Source: Oscillospiraceae bacterium
Lineage (GTDB): Bacteria > Bacillota > Clostridia > Oscillospirales > Oscillospiraceae
Reading direction: 5' to 3'
Assembly: GCA_017624715.1 (NCBI GenBank)
Contig: JAGAMN010000063.1
Location: 1 to 64,000, forward strand
Length of the DNA stretch: 64,000 nt
The notes beneath the pieces are model-generated. The model worked only from the letters and a program-made list of their open reading frames with translations. It was not told where the DNA came from and ran no database searches. The translations under genes were made by a program, and so were the position numbers. Of this stretch, positions 23,787 to 32,089 are shown in pieces (the first letter of the stretch is position 1; each line of letters opens with the position of its first letter).

Positions 23787-25143
23787 GATCATGGGTCGCG
23801 CCCGTATTTTGCTGATTCTGATTCTGGTGTTAGCACTGGGGACAAGCTTCTTCGTTGGGGAATATTTCATCAAATCCGGCGACTGGATCCTCTTTGCCGG
23901 TTCGCCCCATATCTACAACGCCGCCAATATTGGCTGCGGTACGATCACCGACCGGGACGGCATGCTGCTGCTGGATATGACCGACGGCCGCACCTATGCG
24001 GAGAATGTGCAGCTGCGCAGCGCCATTATCCATTGGCTGGGTGACCGGCAGGGTAACATCAGCGCCCCGGCCTTGTCGCATTATGCGGAGGCAATTGCCG
24101 GGTTCGACAAGATCAACGGCTTGTATGCCTATGGCGGAACCGGCGGAACAGTCACAACGACCTTTTCTGCTAAGGTGCAGATGGCGGCCTTGGAGGCCAT
24201 GGGAGATTACACCGGTACGGTGGCTGTATATAACTACAAAACCGGCGAACTGATTTGTGCGGTGTCTACGCCCAATTTTGACCCGGATAATGTGCCGGAA
24301 ATTGCAGGTGTCCCCGAATTTGAAGGTGTTTATCTAAACCGCTTTACCCAGAGCACCTATACCCCGGGTTCGATATTCAAGATCGTTACTGCGGCGGCTG
24401 CTTTGGAGACCATTCCGGATATTCTGGATCGAACCTACACCTGTAGCGGCCTGCTGGAATTCGGCGAAGACCGGGTTACCTGTGAGCGAGCCCACGGTAC
24501 TTTGACCTTTAAGGAAGCCTTTGCCCGTTCCTGCAACTGCGCCTTTGCCCGTATTGCCAACCAGGTAGGCGGCGATGTGCTGCAGCGGTATGCACAGCAG
24601 TTTAAAATCACTGAAGCTGTAGAATTTGATGGTATTAAGACGGCAGCCGGCAGTTTGTCTGCAGCAGGGGAGATGCCTGTTAATGTTGCCTGGAGCGGTA
24701 TCGGTCAACATGAAGACCTGGTCAATCCCTGCCGGTATTTGGCCTTCCTGGGTGCGATCGCCAATGACGGTGTGGAGATTACGCCCCATTTTGTGGATAA
24801 AATCACAGTTGGTGGTAAAATTACCTACCAGGCAAGCGATGAATCCGCCGGGCGGATCATGTCCAGCCATACAGCCCAGATCCTACAGGAGTTTTTGCGA
24901 AACAATGTGGAGAATTACTACGGTGACGACAGCTTCCCGGGACTAAAGGTCTGCGCCAAATCCGGTACTGCGGAAGTAGGTGGCGATAAGAAACCCAATG
25001 CCATGTTTACCGGCTTTGTAGCGGATGAGAATCTGCCCTTGGCCTTTATCGTAGCAGTTGAGGATGGCGGCTATGGCCGGCAGGTTTGCACACCCATTAT
25101 TGCAAAGATACTGGAAGCGTGCAAAGCGGAGCTGCTTGAATAA
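23779..25143 (+). CDS. Class B penicillin-binding protein (PbpA-like transpeptidase)
   Basis: 454 residues with an N-terminal anchor (about 9-28). Transpeptidase motifs are S198-x-x-K201 (TPGSIFKI), S251-C-N253 and K394-S-G-T. The N-terminal region is short, as in mycobacterial PbpA. It cross-links peptides on strands made by the SEDS partner. ATG 23779 overlaps the FHA-SEDS gene by 8 bases, so the two are coupled; the site GAGGGGAGG lies within that gene. Confidence 0.93.
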   Translation: MNKIMGRARILLILILVLALGTSFFVGEYFIKSGDWILFAGSPHIYNAANIGCGTITDRDGMLLLDMTDGRTYAENVQLRSAIIHWLGDRQGNISAPALSHYAEAIAGFDKINGLYAYGGTGGTVTTTFSAKVQMAALEAMGDYTGTVAVYNYKTGELICAVSTPNFDPDNVPEIAGVPEFEGVYLNRFTQSTYTPGSIFKIVTAAAALETIPDILDRTYTCSGLLEFGEDRVTCERAHGTLTFKEAFARSCNCAFARIANQVGGDVLQRYAQQFKITEAVEFDGIKTAAGSLSAAGEMPVNVAWSGIGQHEDLVNPCRYLAFLGAIANDGVEITPHFVDKITVGGKITYQASDESAGRIMSSHTAQILQEFLRNNVENYYGDDSFPGLKVCAKSGTAEVGGDKKPNAMFTGFVADENLPLAFIVAVEDGGYGRQVCTPIIAKILEACKAELLE

Positions 25144-25146
25144 AAG

Positions 25147-25184
25147 AATCCCTCCTGTGTGATGAATGCACAGGAGGGATTTTG
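25147..25184. terminator. Shared terminator between the PBP and YwaF-like genes
   Basis: AATCCCTCCTGTG pairs with CACAGGAGGGATT around a 9-base loop, followed by TTTG. Confidence 0.85.
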
Positions 25185-25189
25185 TATAC

Positions 25190-25951
25190 TTAGACTTTGG
25201 AAGCAGCTTTCTTCTTACCGCTGAGCAGATAATATACACCGTACACAGCCAGCGCAGCCAGAAAGAATACGACGGGATTGATGACCATCAGCAGCCACTT
25301 GGGGATAATACCGTTTTCTACAAGGCCAATATACAGAGCGTCTTCGTTGAGGAAGAACCAATTGTGGTCCATCAGTTCGTTTCCGAGCTTTGCCCAAAGG
25401 GTAATGGCAACCAGCAGGACACCGGTCTTCCAGCAGTTGCGAATGTTCGGCTTCACAATTCCCAGCGCCAGATTCAGAATACCCCAGGCCATCAGCACAC
25501 CGTGGTAGAACATGGTCTGCACTGCCTGATAGCACCAGGGTTCGCCATCGCCAATTGCAGCAGGATAGCAGATGTACATCATGGGAGCCAGCACGGAAAG
25601 AATGACCACCGGTTCTTTGATCTTATTGCCGTTGCGATTAAACTGGGCGATGGCCATCAGCGGGCACAGAACAGTGCAGATGTGGAAGGGAAGTTTATCC
25701 GTATTTAGTCCGCCATAGACAAATTCGTGGCAGAAGAAATCGGACAGGTAGGAGAAAACCAGTGCGTATGCCAACAGACGCATGGCTTTTTCCTTTACGG
25801 CATCATCCTTACGGCGCAGATAGAAGTAGCCCCCGATGATGCTGCCGAAGATCAGTAACAGGTAAACTATATGGGGAATGGAGAAGGCTGTAACCTTGAT
25901 ACCTGTATTGAAATGGGACATTTCAAGCAGCTTGAAGAATAACTCTCTCAT
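25190..25951 (-). CDS. YwaF-like (TIGR02206) integral membrane protein
   Basis: 253 residues, about seven hydrophobic segments. DKLPFHICTVLCPLMAIAQFNRN is the TIGR02206/YwaF signature, followed by FYHGVLMAWGILNLALG. The C-terminus is basic (GKKKAAS). Start ATG 25951, two bases after the stop of the upstream paralogue, so it is cotranscribed. Function unknown. Confidence 0.8.
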   Translation of the reverse strand: MRELFFKLLEMSHFNTGIKVTAFSIPHIVYLLLIFGSIIGGYFYLRRKDDAVKEKAMRLLAYALVFSYLSDFFCHEFVYGGLNTDKLPFHICTVLCPLMAIAQFNRNGNKIKEPVVILSVLAPMMYICYPAAIGDGEPWCYQAVQTMFYHGVLMAWGILNLALGIVKPNIRNCWKTGVLLVAITLWAKLGNELMDHNWFFLNEDALYIGLVENGIIPKWLLMVINPVVFFLAALAVYGVYYLLSGKKKAASKV

Positions 25952-25953
25952 AA

Positions 25954-26691
25954 TCAGTTCCTCGAATCTATTTTTTTATACCAGCGATCTTCACTGGGAA
26001 GATGCATTTGCCACAGGTTGATGATAGCGAAAAGAATGCTGGTTACGATCAGCGCCAGGACCATGGGCGGAAAACCGACATTCAGCGGATTGGAGTGCAG
26101 CCACATGCCGTCGGGTGCTTCCATGCCAAAATGCTGGTACAGCTCATTGACAGCGACACCGCAGAAAATGAAACAGCATAAGCCGGCGATCACGCTGACA
26201 AAGTTGAACATCCGAATTCTGACATAGCCACCAAAATACAGGTACAGGCAGCCGAAGAGCATGGTCGAATGGCTGAGCATACCTTTCAGAATATCGTAGT
26301 CTGCCAGAGTGGGGGTGTTGTCAAAATTGAAGTTCAGTGCGATACCCAAGGTTCCGCAGACCGATCCGACAATAAAGCAGAACTCGCCTAGAATCTGAAA
26401 CAGTCGGCGTTGCTTGTTGCGCAGCAAAGCTGCGATCAGCAGCATCCACATGATCACATTACAGGGGTAAATGGGCAGGATTTGGTTGCTGGAAACGGTT
26501 GCATTCCCTCCCGTCGTGAAGTAATCGACCCACAGATTGCTGTAATGCAAAATTACAGTGATGATGGCAAAGAATTTGAGTATTTTGTTTTTGGATGCAT
26601 CGTCCGTCACAAAGCGGTTTGCCAGGAAAAGCAATGCCGCGGTCAAAGTGCCGGAGATGAGCATGTATAAAATGTGTTGTGCATTAAACAT
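25954..26691 (-). CDS. Second YwaF-like membrane protein, possibly leaderless
   Basis: 245 residues, about seven hydrophobic segments, with the same core motif layout as its neighbour: LPIYPCNVIMWMLLIAAL and LSHSTMLFGCLYLYF. It is probably a divergent paralogue. ATG 26691 lies exactly six bases after a TATAAT box, so transcription should start at the ATG itself. There is no Shine-Dalgarno sequence, and the next ATG downstream (26664) has none either. The ORF upstream of 26691 overlaps the promoter and is not coding. Confidence 0.75.
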   Translation of the reverse strand: MFNAQHILYMLISGTLTAALLFLANRFVTDDASKNKILKFFAIITVILHYSNLWVDYFTTGGNATVSSNQILPIYPCNVIMWMLLIAALLRNKQRRLFQILGEFCFIVGSVCGTLGIALNFNFDNTPTLADYDILKGMLSHSTMLFGCLYLYFGGYVRIRMFNFVSVIAGLCCFIFCGVAVNELYQHFGMEAPDGMWLHSNPLNVGFPPMVLALIVTSILFAIINLWQMHLPSEDRWYKKIDSRN

Positions 26692-26697
26692 AGCAAC

Positions 26698-26726
26698 ATT
26701 ATACTGTTTTCGACAAAAATCGTCAA
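26698..26726 (-). promoter_or_regulatory. Strong promoter placed at the start codon
   Basis: On the minus strand TTGACG (26721-26726), 17 bp, TATAAT (26698-26703), then six bases to ATG 26691. The predicted +1 is the A of ATG. Confidence 0.8.
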
Positions 26727-26839
26727 CGGATGCGTTGAATCGCAAAATAATAAATAAATGTTTTTAAATTTACGAAAGACATGAAATTTTGCAATAATAC
26801 TTTGCTAAAAAGTTCTGTATATTACTATTCTGATTATCT

Positions 26840-26868
26840 TTAAGCAATCCTTAAGTTTTTCTTATAAT
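26840..26868 (+). promoter_or_regulatory. Possible promoter of the 49-residue gene
   Basis: TATAAT (26863-26868) with a weak TTAAGC 17 bp upstream, in an AT-rich gap that holds no gene (26692-26962). It would give a leader of about 90 nt. Confidence 0.4.
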
Positions 26869-26925
26869 TTGGAATAATTGCAACCATTTTTTTCGATAAA
26901 AACCTGAATTAGCAGTTCAAAACCA

Positions 26926-26959
26926 AACACCCCCTGCATAAATTTACGCAGGGGGTGTT
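26926..26959 (+). promoter_or_regulatory. Hairpin hiding a ribosome-binding site
   Basis: AACACCCCCTGC pairs perfectly with GCAGGGGGTGTT around a 10-base loop. The 3' arm contains GGGGGTG, the only ribosome-binding site for ATG 26963, four bases beyond. No T-run follows, so it is unlikely to be a terminator. Confidence 0.6.
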
Positions 26960-26962
26960 ACT

Positions 26963-27112
26963 ATGTGCCGACGAAACCAACTGTGCGGCTGTGCGCTGAT
27001 CGCCTTCGGATTGGGGATACTGATCGGCAGCTGTCTGGAATCCGGATTTTTCTGCTTCTGCTTAGGGATGGGGCTTATGTCCATGGGTTTTTGGTGCTGC
27101 GGGAAAAAATAA
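26963..27112 (+). CDS. Small Cys-rich membrane protein, 49 residues
   Basis: ATG 26963 behind GGGGGTGTTACT opens 49 codons. Eight Cys are present (positions 2, 8, 10, 24, 31, 33, 45, 46), along with about 30 hydrophobic residues in two short segments and a basic GKK end. CFCLGMGLMSMGFWCC has a Gly/Met/Cys pattern like a small membrane or spore protein. It lies 63 bp before the DUF3794-LysM gene in the same direction, without a terminator. I recognise no family. Confidence 0.6.
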   Translation: MCRRNQLCGCALIAFGLGILIGSCLESGFFCFCLGMGLMSMGFWCCGKK

Positions 27113-27175
27113 TTGGCATAAACTTGTCCCCATGGGAATAGGATGTAGTGTAAAGCGGGATAAGGAGTGATCTGC

Positions 27176-28675
27176 ATGGACTTACAATTTTCAAAATCTG
27201 TCTGTCAGTGTCTGCGCAAAGCGACCTGTCAGGCAGTGAACCAGGAACAGACCCAGGAGATCCGCCTGCCGGATACCATGCCGGATATCGGTCGGGTGCT
27301 TGGCAGTTGGGGACAGGTCATTGTTCGGGGGAAAGAATGGCGTGGTAACGGCATGAGTGTCAGCGGCGGTGTCATGGTGTGGGTGCTCTACGCTCCGGAG
27401 GACGGTTCGGCCATCCAGAGTATTGAGGGTTGGATCCCTTTGCAGCTGAAGTGGGATTTTCCACAGACCCAAAGGGATGGGGCAATCTGTGTGTCGCCTC
27501 TTTTGAAGGCGGTGGATGCCCGGAGCGTATCGGCCAGAAAAATTATGGTCAGAGCGTCGGTCAGCGCTATGGGCGAAGCTCAGGAGCCTATGGAACAGGA
27601 AATTTACACACCGGTGGATGTGCCGAAGGATGTGCAGCTGCTGCGCCGCAAATATCCTGTGGAGCTGCCCATGGAAGCCGGAGAAATGTCTTTCCAAATG
27701 GAAGAGGAGCTGACATTGCCGGCGTCTGCACCGCAAATCCGTAAGGTGGTCCGGTGTAATCTGGTGCCTGTGGTTGCCGAGCAGAAGGTTCTTGCTGGAA
27801 GATTGGTGTTCCGGGGCAATGGACAACTACAGATGGTTTATCTGGATCCTGATGGTAACCTTTGCAAAAACCAATGGGAGCTTCCGTTTTCCCAGTTTAC
27901 AGAGCTGGATCGGGATTACAGTGTCAATGCCACGGCGGACATTGTGCCCATCGTTACCGGCATGGAAATGGAAGTCTCTGAAGACGGCAAACGAGCCTGT
28001 AAGCTGGGCCTTTCCATGCAGTATACGATCTATGATCGTCAGATGTTGGACCTGGTCTGTGACGGTTACAGCACCCAACGGGAATTGCAGATGGAAAAAG
28101 AGCAGCTGCGTCTGCCAGTGCGTCTGGATCGACACGTGGAAGAGCTGCAGCTGCGGCAAAATTGGGATATGAACGGTCAAAAGATGGAAGATTTGGTGTG
28201 GTACGGCGAGCAGCCTCATGGCGTTCAGGAAGACGGTATGCTGCAATGGCAGATACCCGGTCAGTTCCAGGCGCTGTATCGGGACGATCAGGGCCAGCTT
28301 CAGGGGGTTACCATTCGTGGTGAAATGAGTGCCCAAATGGAAAATGACCCATCTAATCGTGTAGATCCCTGGCTGGCATTTCCCGCAGCAGCAGAGGGTA
28401 TGTTCATGGCCGATGGTGCTCAGCTTACAGCTGGTGGCACAATGACCTGCGATGTCTTTGGTGAAGAGGGTCTAACCATGGTTACGGCGCTGCAGTTAGG
28501 GGAGCAAGTGCCCTTGGATCCCCAACGTCCGTCGCTGATCCTGCGCCGCAGTGGTGACAGCGAGCTATGGGACATTGCGAAGGAGTGCGGTTCTACCGTT
28601 GATGCTATCTGCAAGGCCAACGCAATAACCGGTCAGCCGGAAGAAGATGTTATGCTTCTGATTCCTGTCATCTAA
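27176..28675 (+). CDS. DUF3794 (SPOCS) and LysM protein, sporulation type
   Basis: 499 residues. N-terminal TQEIRLPDTMPDIGRVLGSWGQVIVRGKEW and repeated beta-rich modules match DUF3794/SPOCS domains, known from spore morphogenetic proteins (SafA/SpoVID class). The C-terminus, about residues 450-499 (ILRRSGDSELWDIAKECGSTVDAICKANAITG), is a LysM peptidoglycan-binding unit. It probably lodges at the spore cortex-coat interface. ATG 27176 follows AAGGAGTGATCTGC. Ends in a GC-rich hairpin. Confidence 0.88.
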   Translation: MDLQFSKSVCQCLRKATCQAVNQEQTQEIRLPDTMPDIGRVLGSWGQVIVRGKEWRGNGMSVSGGVMVWVLYAPEDGSAIQSIEGWIPLQLKWDFPQTQRDGAICVSPLLKAVDARSVSARKIMVRASVSAMGEAQEPMEQEIYTPVDVPKDVQLLRRKYPVELPMEAGEMSFQMEEELTLPASAPQIRKVVRCNLVPVVAEQKVLAGRLVFRGNGQLQMVYLDPDGNLCKNQWELPFSQFTELDRDYSVNATADIVPIVTGMEMEVSEDGKRACKLGLSMQYTIYDRQMLDLVCDGYSTQRELQMEKEQLRLPVRLDRHVEELQLRQNWDMNGQKMEDLVWYGEQPHGVQEDGMLQWQIPGQFQALYRDDQGQLQGVTIRGEMSAQMENDPSNRVDPWLAFPAAAEGMFMADGAQLTAGGTMTCDVFGEEGLTMVTALQLGEQVPLDPQRPSLILRRSGDSELWDIAKECGSTVDAICKANAITGQPEEDVMLLIPVI

Positions 28676-28682
28676 ATATAAA

Positions 28683-28714
28683 CCGCCGTCCCGGGGGGAG
28701 AGCCGGGACGGCGG
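28683..28714 (+). terminator. GC-rich hairpin after the spore protein gene
   Basis: CCGCCGTCCCGG pairs with CCGGGACGGCGG (12 bp, 8-base loop). No T-run follows, so termination would rely on stability alone. Confidence 0.5.
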
Positions 28715-28898
28715 TGGTGGGCGTGTCGCAATCGGGGAGGTTGCCCGCCTGGATATACATTAACAGAGCCCAGGGACGAAATCCAAAGAATTGTGTCGAA
28801 GGCATGAAATATCCCGGATAAATTTGGTCAGACGCTAGATTTTTCTGGGAAGGTGTGGTATACTTACCAACAGAATTCAAACAAAGGAGTTTGGCCTT

Positions 28899-30029
28899 AT
28901 GACAAAAATCGATATTTATTCCGGTTTCCTGGGTGCCGGTAAGACAACCCTTATTAAAAAGATGATCAAGGAAGCCTACGCAGGTGAGAAGCTGGTGCTC
29001 ATTGAAAATGAATTTGGTGAGATTGGCATCGACGGTGGTTTCCTGCAGGATGCGGGCATCAACATTACTGAAATGAACTCCGGCTGCATCTGTTGCAGCT
29101 TGGTGGGCGACTTCGGTAAAGCGCTGACCCAGGTTATCTCCGAGTATAACCCCGACCGAATCGTCATCGAGCCCTCCGGCGTTGGCAAGCTGTCCGACGT
29201 GGTTGCCGCTGTGGAAAAGGTGACCAATGAACATGTGACCTTGGGCAATACCGTTGCTGTGGTGGATGCCGGTAAGGTTAAGGTATATATGAAGAACTTT
29301 GGCGAGTTCTACAACAACCAGGTGGAAACCGCCGGTACGATCATCCTGTCCCGTACAGATTCCATTCCCCAGGCAAAGCTGGATACCGCGGTGGAGTTGC
29401 TGAGAGAGCATAACGCAGAGGCAACTTTGGTCACCACGCCTTGGGGCGAGCTGACCGGCGAACAGCTGCTGGAGGCCATGCAGCATAAGCATGATCTGGA
29501 GGAAGAGATGATGCACGAGCATCATCACCATCATCATGACCACGACGAGCACTGCTGCTGCGGTCACGACCATGAGCATCACCATCATGACCACGACGAG
29601 CACTGCTGCTGCGGTCACGACCATGAGCATCACCATCATGACCACGATGAGCACTGCTGCTGCGGTCACGACCATGAGCATCACCATCATGACCACGATG
29701 AGCATTGCTGCTGCGGCCATGATCATGACCATGAGCATCATCACCATCACCATGCCGACGAGGTCTTTACTTCCTGGGGTGTGGAAACTGCCAAGAAGTT
29801 TACCCAGGCCCAGATCGAGGAAGCCCTGCACAAGCTGGATTCCGGTGATTTTGGCATGATCCTCCGTGCCAAGGGTATTGTTGCCTGTGCTGACGGCGGC
29901 TGGATTCATTTTGACTATGTTCCCGAGGAGCATGATGTCCGTTTTGGCAGCGCCGGTGTGATCGGTAAGCTCTGCGTCATCGGCGCTGAGCTGAAGGAAG
30001 CGGCTGTTGCCCAGCTGTTTGGGGTGTAA
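28899..30029 (+). CDS. CobW/COG0523 metallochaperone GTPase with His/Cys tandem repeats
   Basis: 376 residues from ATG 28899, behind AAAGGAG. G-domain: GFLGAGKT (9-16), the family metal motif GCICC (C63, C65, C66), SRTDSI as guanine-specificity equivalent. Residues 206-285 are a His/Cys/Asp repeat inserted before the C-terminal CobW domain (VRFGSAGVIG). It should hydrolyse GTP while transferring zinc or a similar metal to a client enzyme. It is followed three bases later by a second GTPase gene. No Zur-like operator is visible upstream. Confidence 0.92.
   Translation: MTKIDIYSGFLGAGKTTLIKKMIKEAYAGEKLVLIENEFGEIGIDGGFLQDAGINITEMNSGCICCSLVGDFGKALTQVISEYNPDRIVIEPSGVGKLSDVVAAVEKVTNEHVTLGNTVAVVDAGKVKVYMKNFGEFYNNQVETAGTIILSRTDSIPQAKLDTAVELLREHNAEATLVTTPWGELTGEQLLEAMQHKHDLEEEMMHEHHHHHHDHDEHCCCGHDHEHHHHDHDEHCCCGHDHEHHHHDHDEHCCCGHDHEHHHHDHDEHCCCGHDHDHEHHHHHHADEVFTSWGVETAKKFTQAQIEEALHKLDSGDFGMILRAKGIVACADGGWIHFDYVPEEHDVRFGSAGVIGKLCVIGAELKEAAVAQLFGV
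29514..29753 (+). repeat. In-frame 51-bp tandem repeats inside the COG0523 gene
   Basis: Four units in a row. The first has 19 codons and units 2-4 have 17 each (29571, 29622 and 29673 as starts), reading HEHHHHDHDEHCCCGHD. The DNA of units is nearly identical, with silent changes only in the last, so expansion is recent or homogenised. A His-rich tail (to 29753) ends the block. Confidence 0.95.
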
Positions 30030-30032
30030 GCT

Positions 30033-30974
30033 ATGCAGCAGATTCCGGTTTATGCCTTTACCGGATTCCTGGATTCCGGTAAGACCAAATTTATCCAGGA
30101 AACCCTGGAAGATCCCCGGTTTAATGCCGGGGAGCGTACCTTGCTGCTGGTTTTTGAAGAAGGTGAGGAGGAATACGATTTCTCCACCTATCCCAGCCAA
30201 AATGTCTATATGGAGGTTTTGGATCAGCAGACGGTTTCCACTAAGGAACTCCAGGCTTTGGCAAAAAAGTACAAGGCCCAGCGGATCGTTGCCGAGCTCA
30301 ATGGTATGCAGCAGGTAGGGGACTTGTACACCCGCTTCCCCGATGGTTGGGTGGTTGCCCAGGAGGTCATGTTTGCTGACGCAACGACCTTTATGGCCTA
30401 CAATGCAAATATGCGCAACCTGATGATGGACAAGCTGCTGGGCGCACAGATGGTGGTTTTCAACCGCCTGGAGAAGGGCGCTGATACCATGCCTTTCCAC
30501 AAGATCGCTAGAGCTGCCAACCGCCGTATTGATATCCTTTATGACTACACCGACGGCACCACGGAATTTGATGATGTGGTAGATCCGCTGCCCTTTGATA
30601 TTAACGCTCCGGTTATTGAGATAAAGGACGAGGACTACGGCCTTTGGTACCGGGATGTGACCGAAGAGCCGGAAAAGTATCAGGGTAAGACCGTCCGGTT
30701 TAAGGCACAGGTTGCCATGCTCCGCCGGGAAAAGAACGGCATGTTTGCCCCCGGTCGGTTCGTCATGACCTGCTGTGTGGACGACATCCAGTTCCTGGGC
30801 GTACCTTGCCACTATTCTGCCGCTGCAGCTCTGGAGCCCCGTTCCTGGGTGATGGTGGAGGCCACCATCGATGCCCAGAAGCATCCTTTGTACCAGGGAG
30901 AGCTGGGTCCTGTGCTGACCGCTGTGAAGGTCACTAAGGGCGTTGCTCCCGGCCAGGATTATGTGACATTTTAA
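30033..30974 (+). CDS. Divergent CobW-like GTPase fused to a TIGR03943/DUF1980 domain
   Basis: 313 residues. The N-terminal half has a Walker A GFLDSGKT (11-18) and VFNRLEKGAD in the guanine-specificity position, but the CxCC metal motif is missing (VYMEVLDQQT in that area). Residues about 205-313 (GKTVRFKAQV, RFVMTCCVDDIQFLG, WVMVEATIDA and PVLTAVKVTKGVAPG) match the C-terminal domain of TIGR03943 (YcgQ) proteins, normally encoded with a permease in zinc regulons. It starts four bases after the first GTPase and probably works with it. Confidence 0.85.
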   Translation: MQQIPVYAFTGFLDSGKTKFIQETLEDPRFNAGERTLLLVFEEGEEEYDFSTYPSQNVYMEVLDQQTVSTKELQALAKKYKAQRIVAELNGMQQVGDLYTRFPDGWVVAQEVMFADATTFMAYNANMRNLMMDKLLGAQMVVFNRLEKGADTMPFHKIARAANRRIDILYDYTDGTTEFDDVVDPLPFDINAPVIEIKDEDYGLWYRDVTEEPEKYQGKTVRFKAQVAMLRREKNGMFAPGRFVMTCCVDDIQFLGVPCHYSAAAALEPRSWVMVEATIDAQKHPLYQGELGPVLTAVKVTKGVAPGQDYVTF

Positions 30975-31005
30975 GAAGTTCCACCTGCCGATGTGTAAGG
31001 TCGAT

Positions 31006-31042
31006 AACGGATAATATGTAGGGCGGGGGCTTGCTCCCGCCG
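31006..31042. repeat. Short repeat, left copy (inverted partner at 32090)
   Basis: AACGGATAA then a 25-base GC-rich core (31018-31042) containing GGGGGCTTGCTCCCGCCG. It matches 32090-32134 in opposite orientation with two mismatches in the core. Confidence 0.7.
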
Positions 31043-31193
31043 TTACTATTGGTAGGGACCTTGGTACTGTGCGCAGCGCATCGAAATATAGATGATTGCC
31101 GGGGGCAATCATACACAAACGCTTGTTTTCTCCGCAAATTGTGATAGATTATTATAACAGGTCAAAAACGAATCATTTGATGAGGTGAATTAT

Positions 31194-32024
31194 ATGAGAA
31201 ATAAAATAAAATGCAATGGAGAATTGGTGGAAATAAACGAGCATAAAATCCATGTATATAGAGATGGAAACGCAGATGCTCCCACAATCGTGTTTATGTC
31301 AGGCCATTGTACAGTATCACCCGTTTATGATTTCAAAGTTCTTTATGAAAAACTGTTACAACATTTTAGGGTCATCGTTATTGAGAAATACGGATACGGT
31401 TATTCTGATATTTATGAGTCTTCTTGTGACATAGACGCGCTTGTTTTCGTACAAAGGCAAGCGTTGGCGACCCTTGGAGAAGCAGGGCCTTATATTTTAG
31501 CACCGCATTCAATGTCTGGTTTGGAAGCCATTCGGTGGAAGCAAAAGTTTCCCGATGATGTTTCTGCTATTGTTGGAATTGATATGGCAACGCCTCTGTC
31601 ATTTAGTGTTTGGACAGAGGAAGATATCAAAAAAACAGTCCGCCTTATGCAGGTCTTAAGAAGACTGAAACTTGCAAGTATTCTATCTTCAGTAAGTAAT
31701 CTTTCTTTGACGGAAGATGAATTCAAACAACATAAGCTTTTGAAAAAAAGAAATACATTCAATATATGCTGTATAAACGAAGCAAGAGAAGTTTTGAACA
31801 ACGCAAGAGTTGTAGGTAGGGATGGGAATATTCAATGTCCTACATTATTGTTTTCGTCCAATGGCAAGGATCAAGAAAGGGATTGGGTTGAAAATCAGCA
31901 AAAATTTGCTTCAAGTATTGGAGCAAAGTTAATTTCTTATGATTGCGGTCATTATATTCACCATTTCAAAAGTGATGAGATGTGCAAAGAAATTGTCGAA
32001 TTTGTAAATTCTTTTAAGCGGTAA
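31194..32024 (+). CDS. Alpha/beta-hydrolase, probably acquired
   Basis: 276 residues from ATG 31194, behind GAGGTGA. The fold is recognisable: TIVFMSGHCT (oxyanion region), VIVIEKYGYGYSD, the nucleophile elbow APHSMSGLEA, and the catalytic His in YDCGHYIHHF. The elbow is P-H-S-M-S-G, an acceptable variant of G-x-S-x-G. AT-rich third codon positions (many AAA, GAA, ATT, TTT) contrast with both neighbours. It stands alone between inverted short repeats. Substrate unknown, with esterase or lipase activity possible. Confidence 0.85.
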   Translation: MRNKIKCNGELVEINEHKIHVYRDGNADAPTIVFMSGHCTVSPVYDFKVLYEKLLQHFRVIVIEKYGYGYSDIYESSCDIDALVFVQRQALATLGEAGPYILAPHSMSGLEAIRWKQKFPDDVSAIVGIDMATPLSFSVWTEEDIKKTVRLMQVLRRLKLASILSSVSNLSLTEDEFKQHKLLKKRNTFNICCINEAREVLNNARVVGRDGNIQCPTLLFSSNGKDQERDWVENQQKFASSIGAKLISYDCGHYIHHFKSDEMCKEIVEFVNSFKR

Positions 32025-32046
32025 ATTCCAACTTGTCGAATAGTTA

Positions 32047-32081
32047 ACCGCAGCACCGATCAATGGTGCTGCGGTCATGTT
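32047..32081 (+). terminator. Terminator after the hydrolase
   Basis: ACCGCAGCACC pairs with GGTGCTGCGGT around a 7-base loop, followed by CATGTTTTG. Confidence 0.75.
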
Positions 32082-32089
32082 TTGGCTTG

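Noticed and set aside
28715..28898. Zur-type operator before the COG0523 gene
   Set aside because: No inverted repeat resembling a Zur box could be found by eye.
28668..31118. 816-residue reading frame opposite the two GTPase genes
   Set aside because: It mirrors the His/Cys repeats and Walker motifs of the plus-strand genes, which have start sites and known domains. Its low-complexity Val/Met runs are the complement of His codons.
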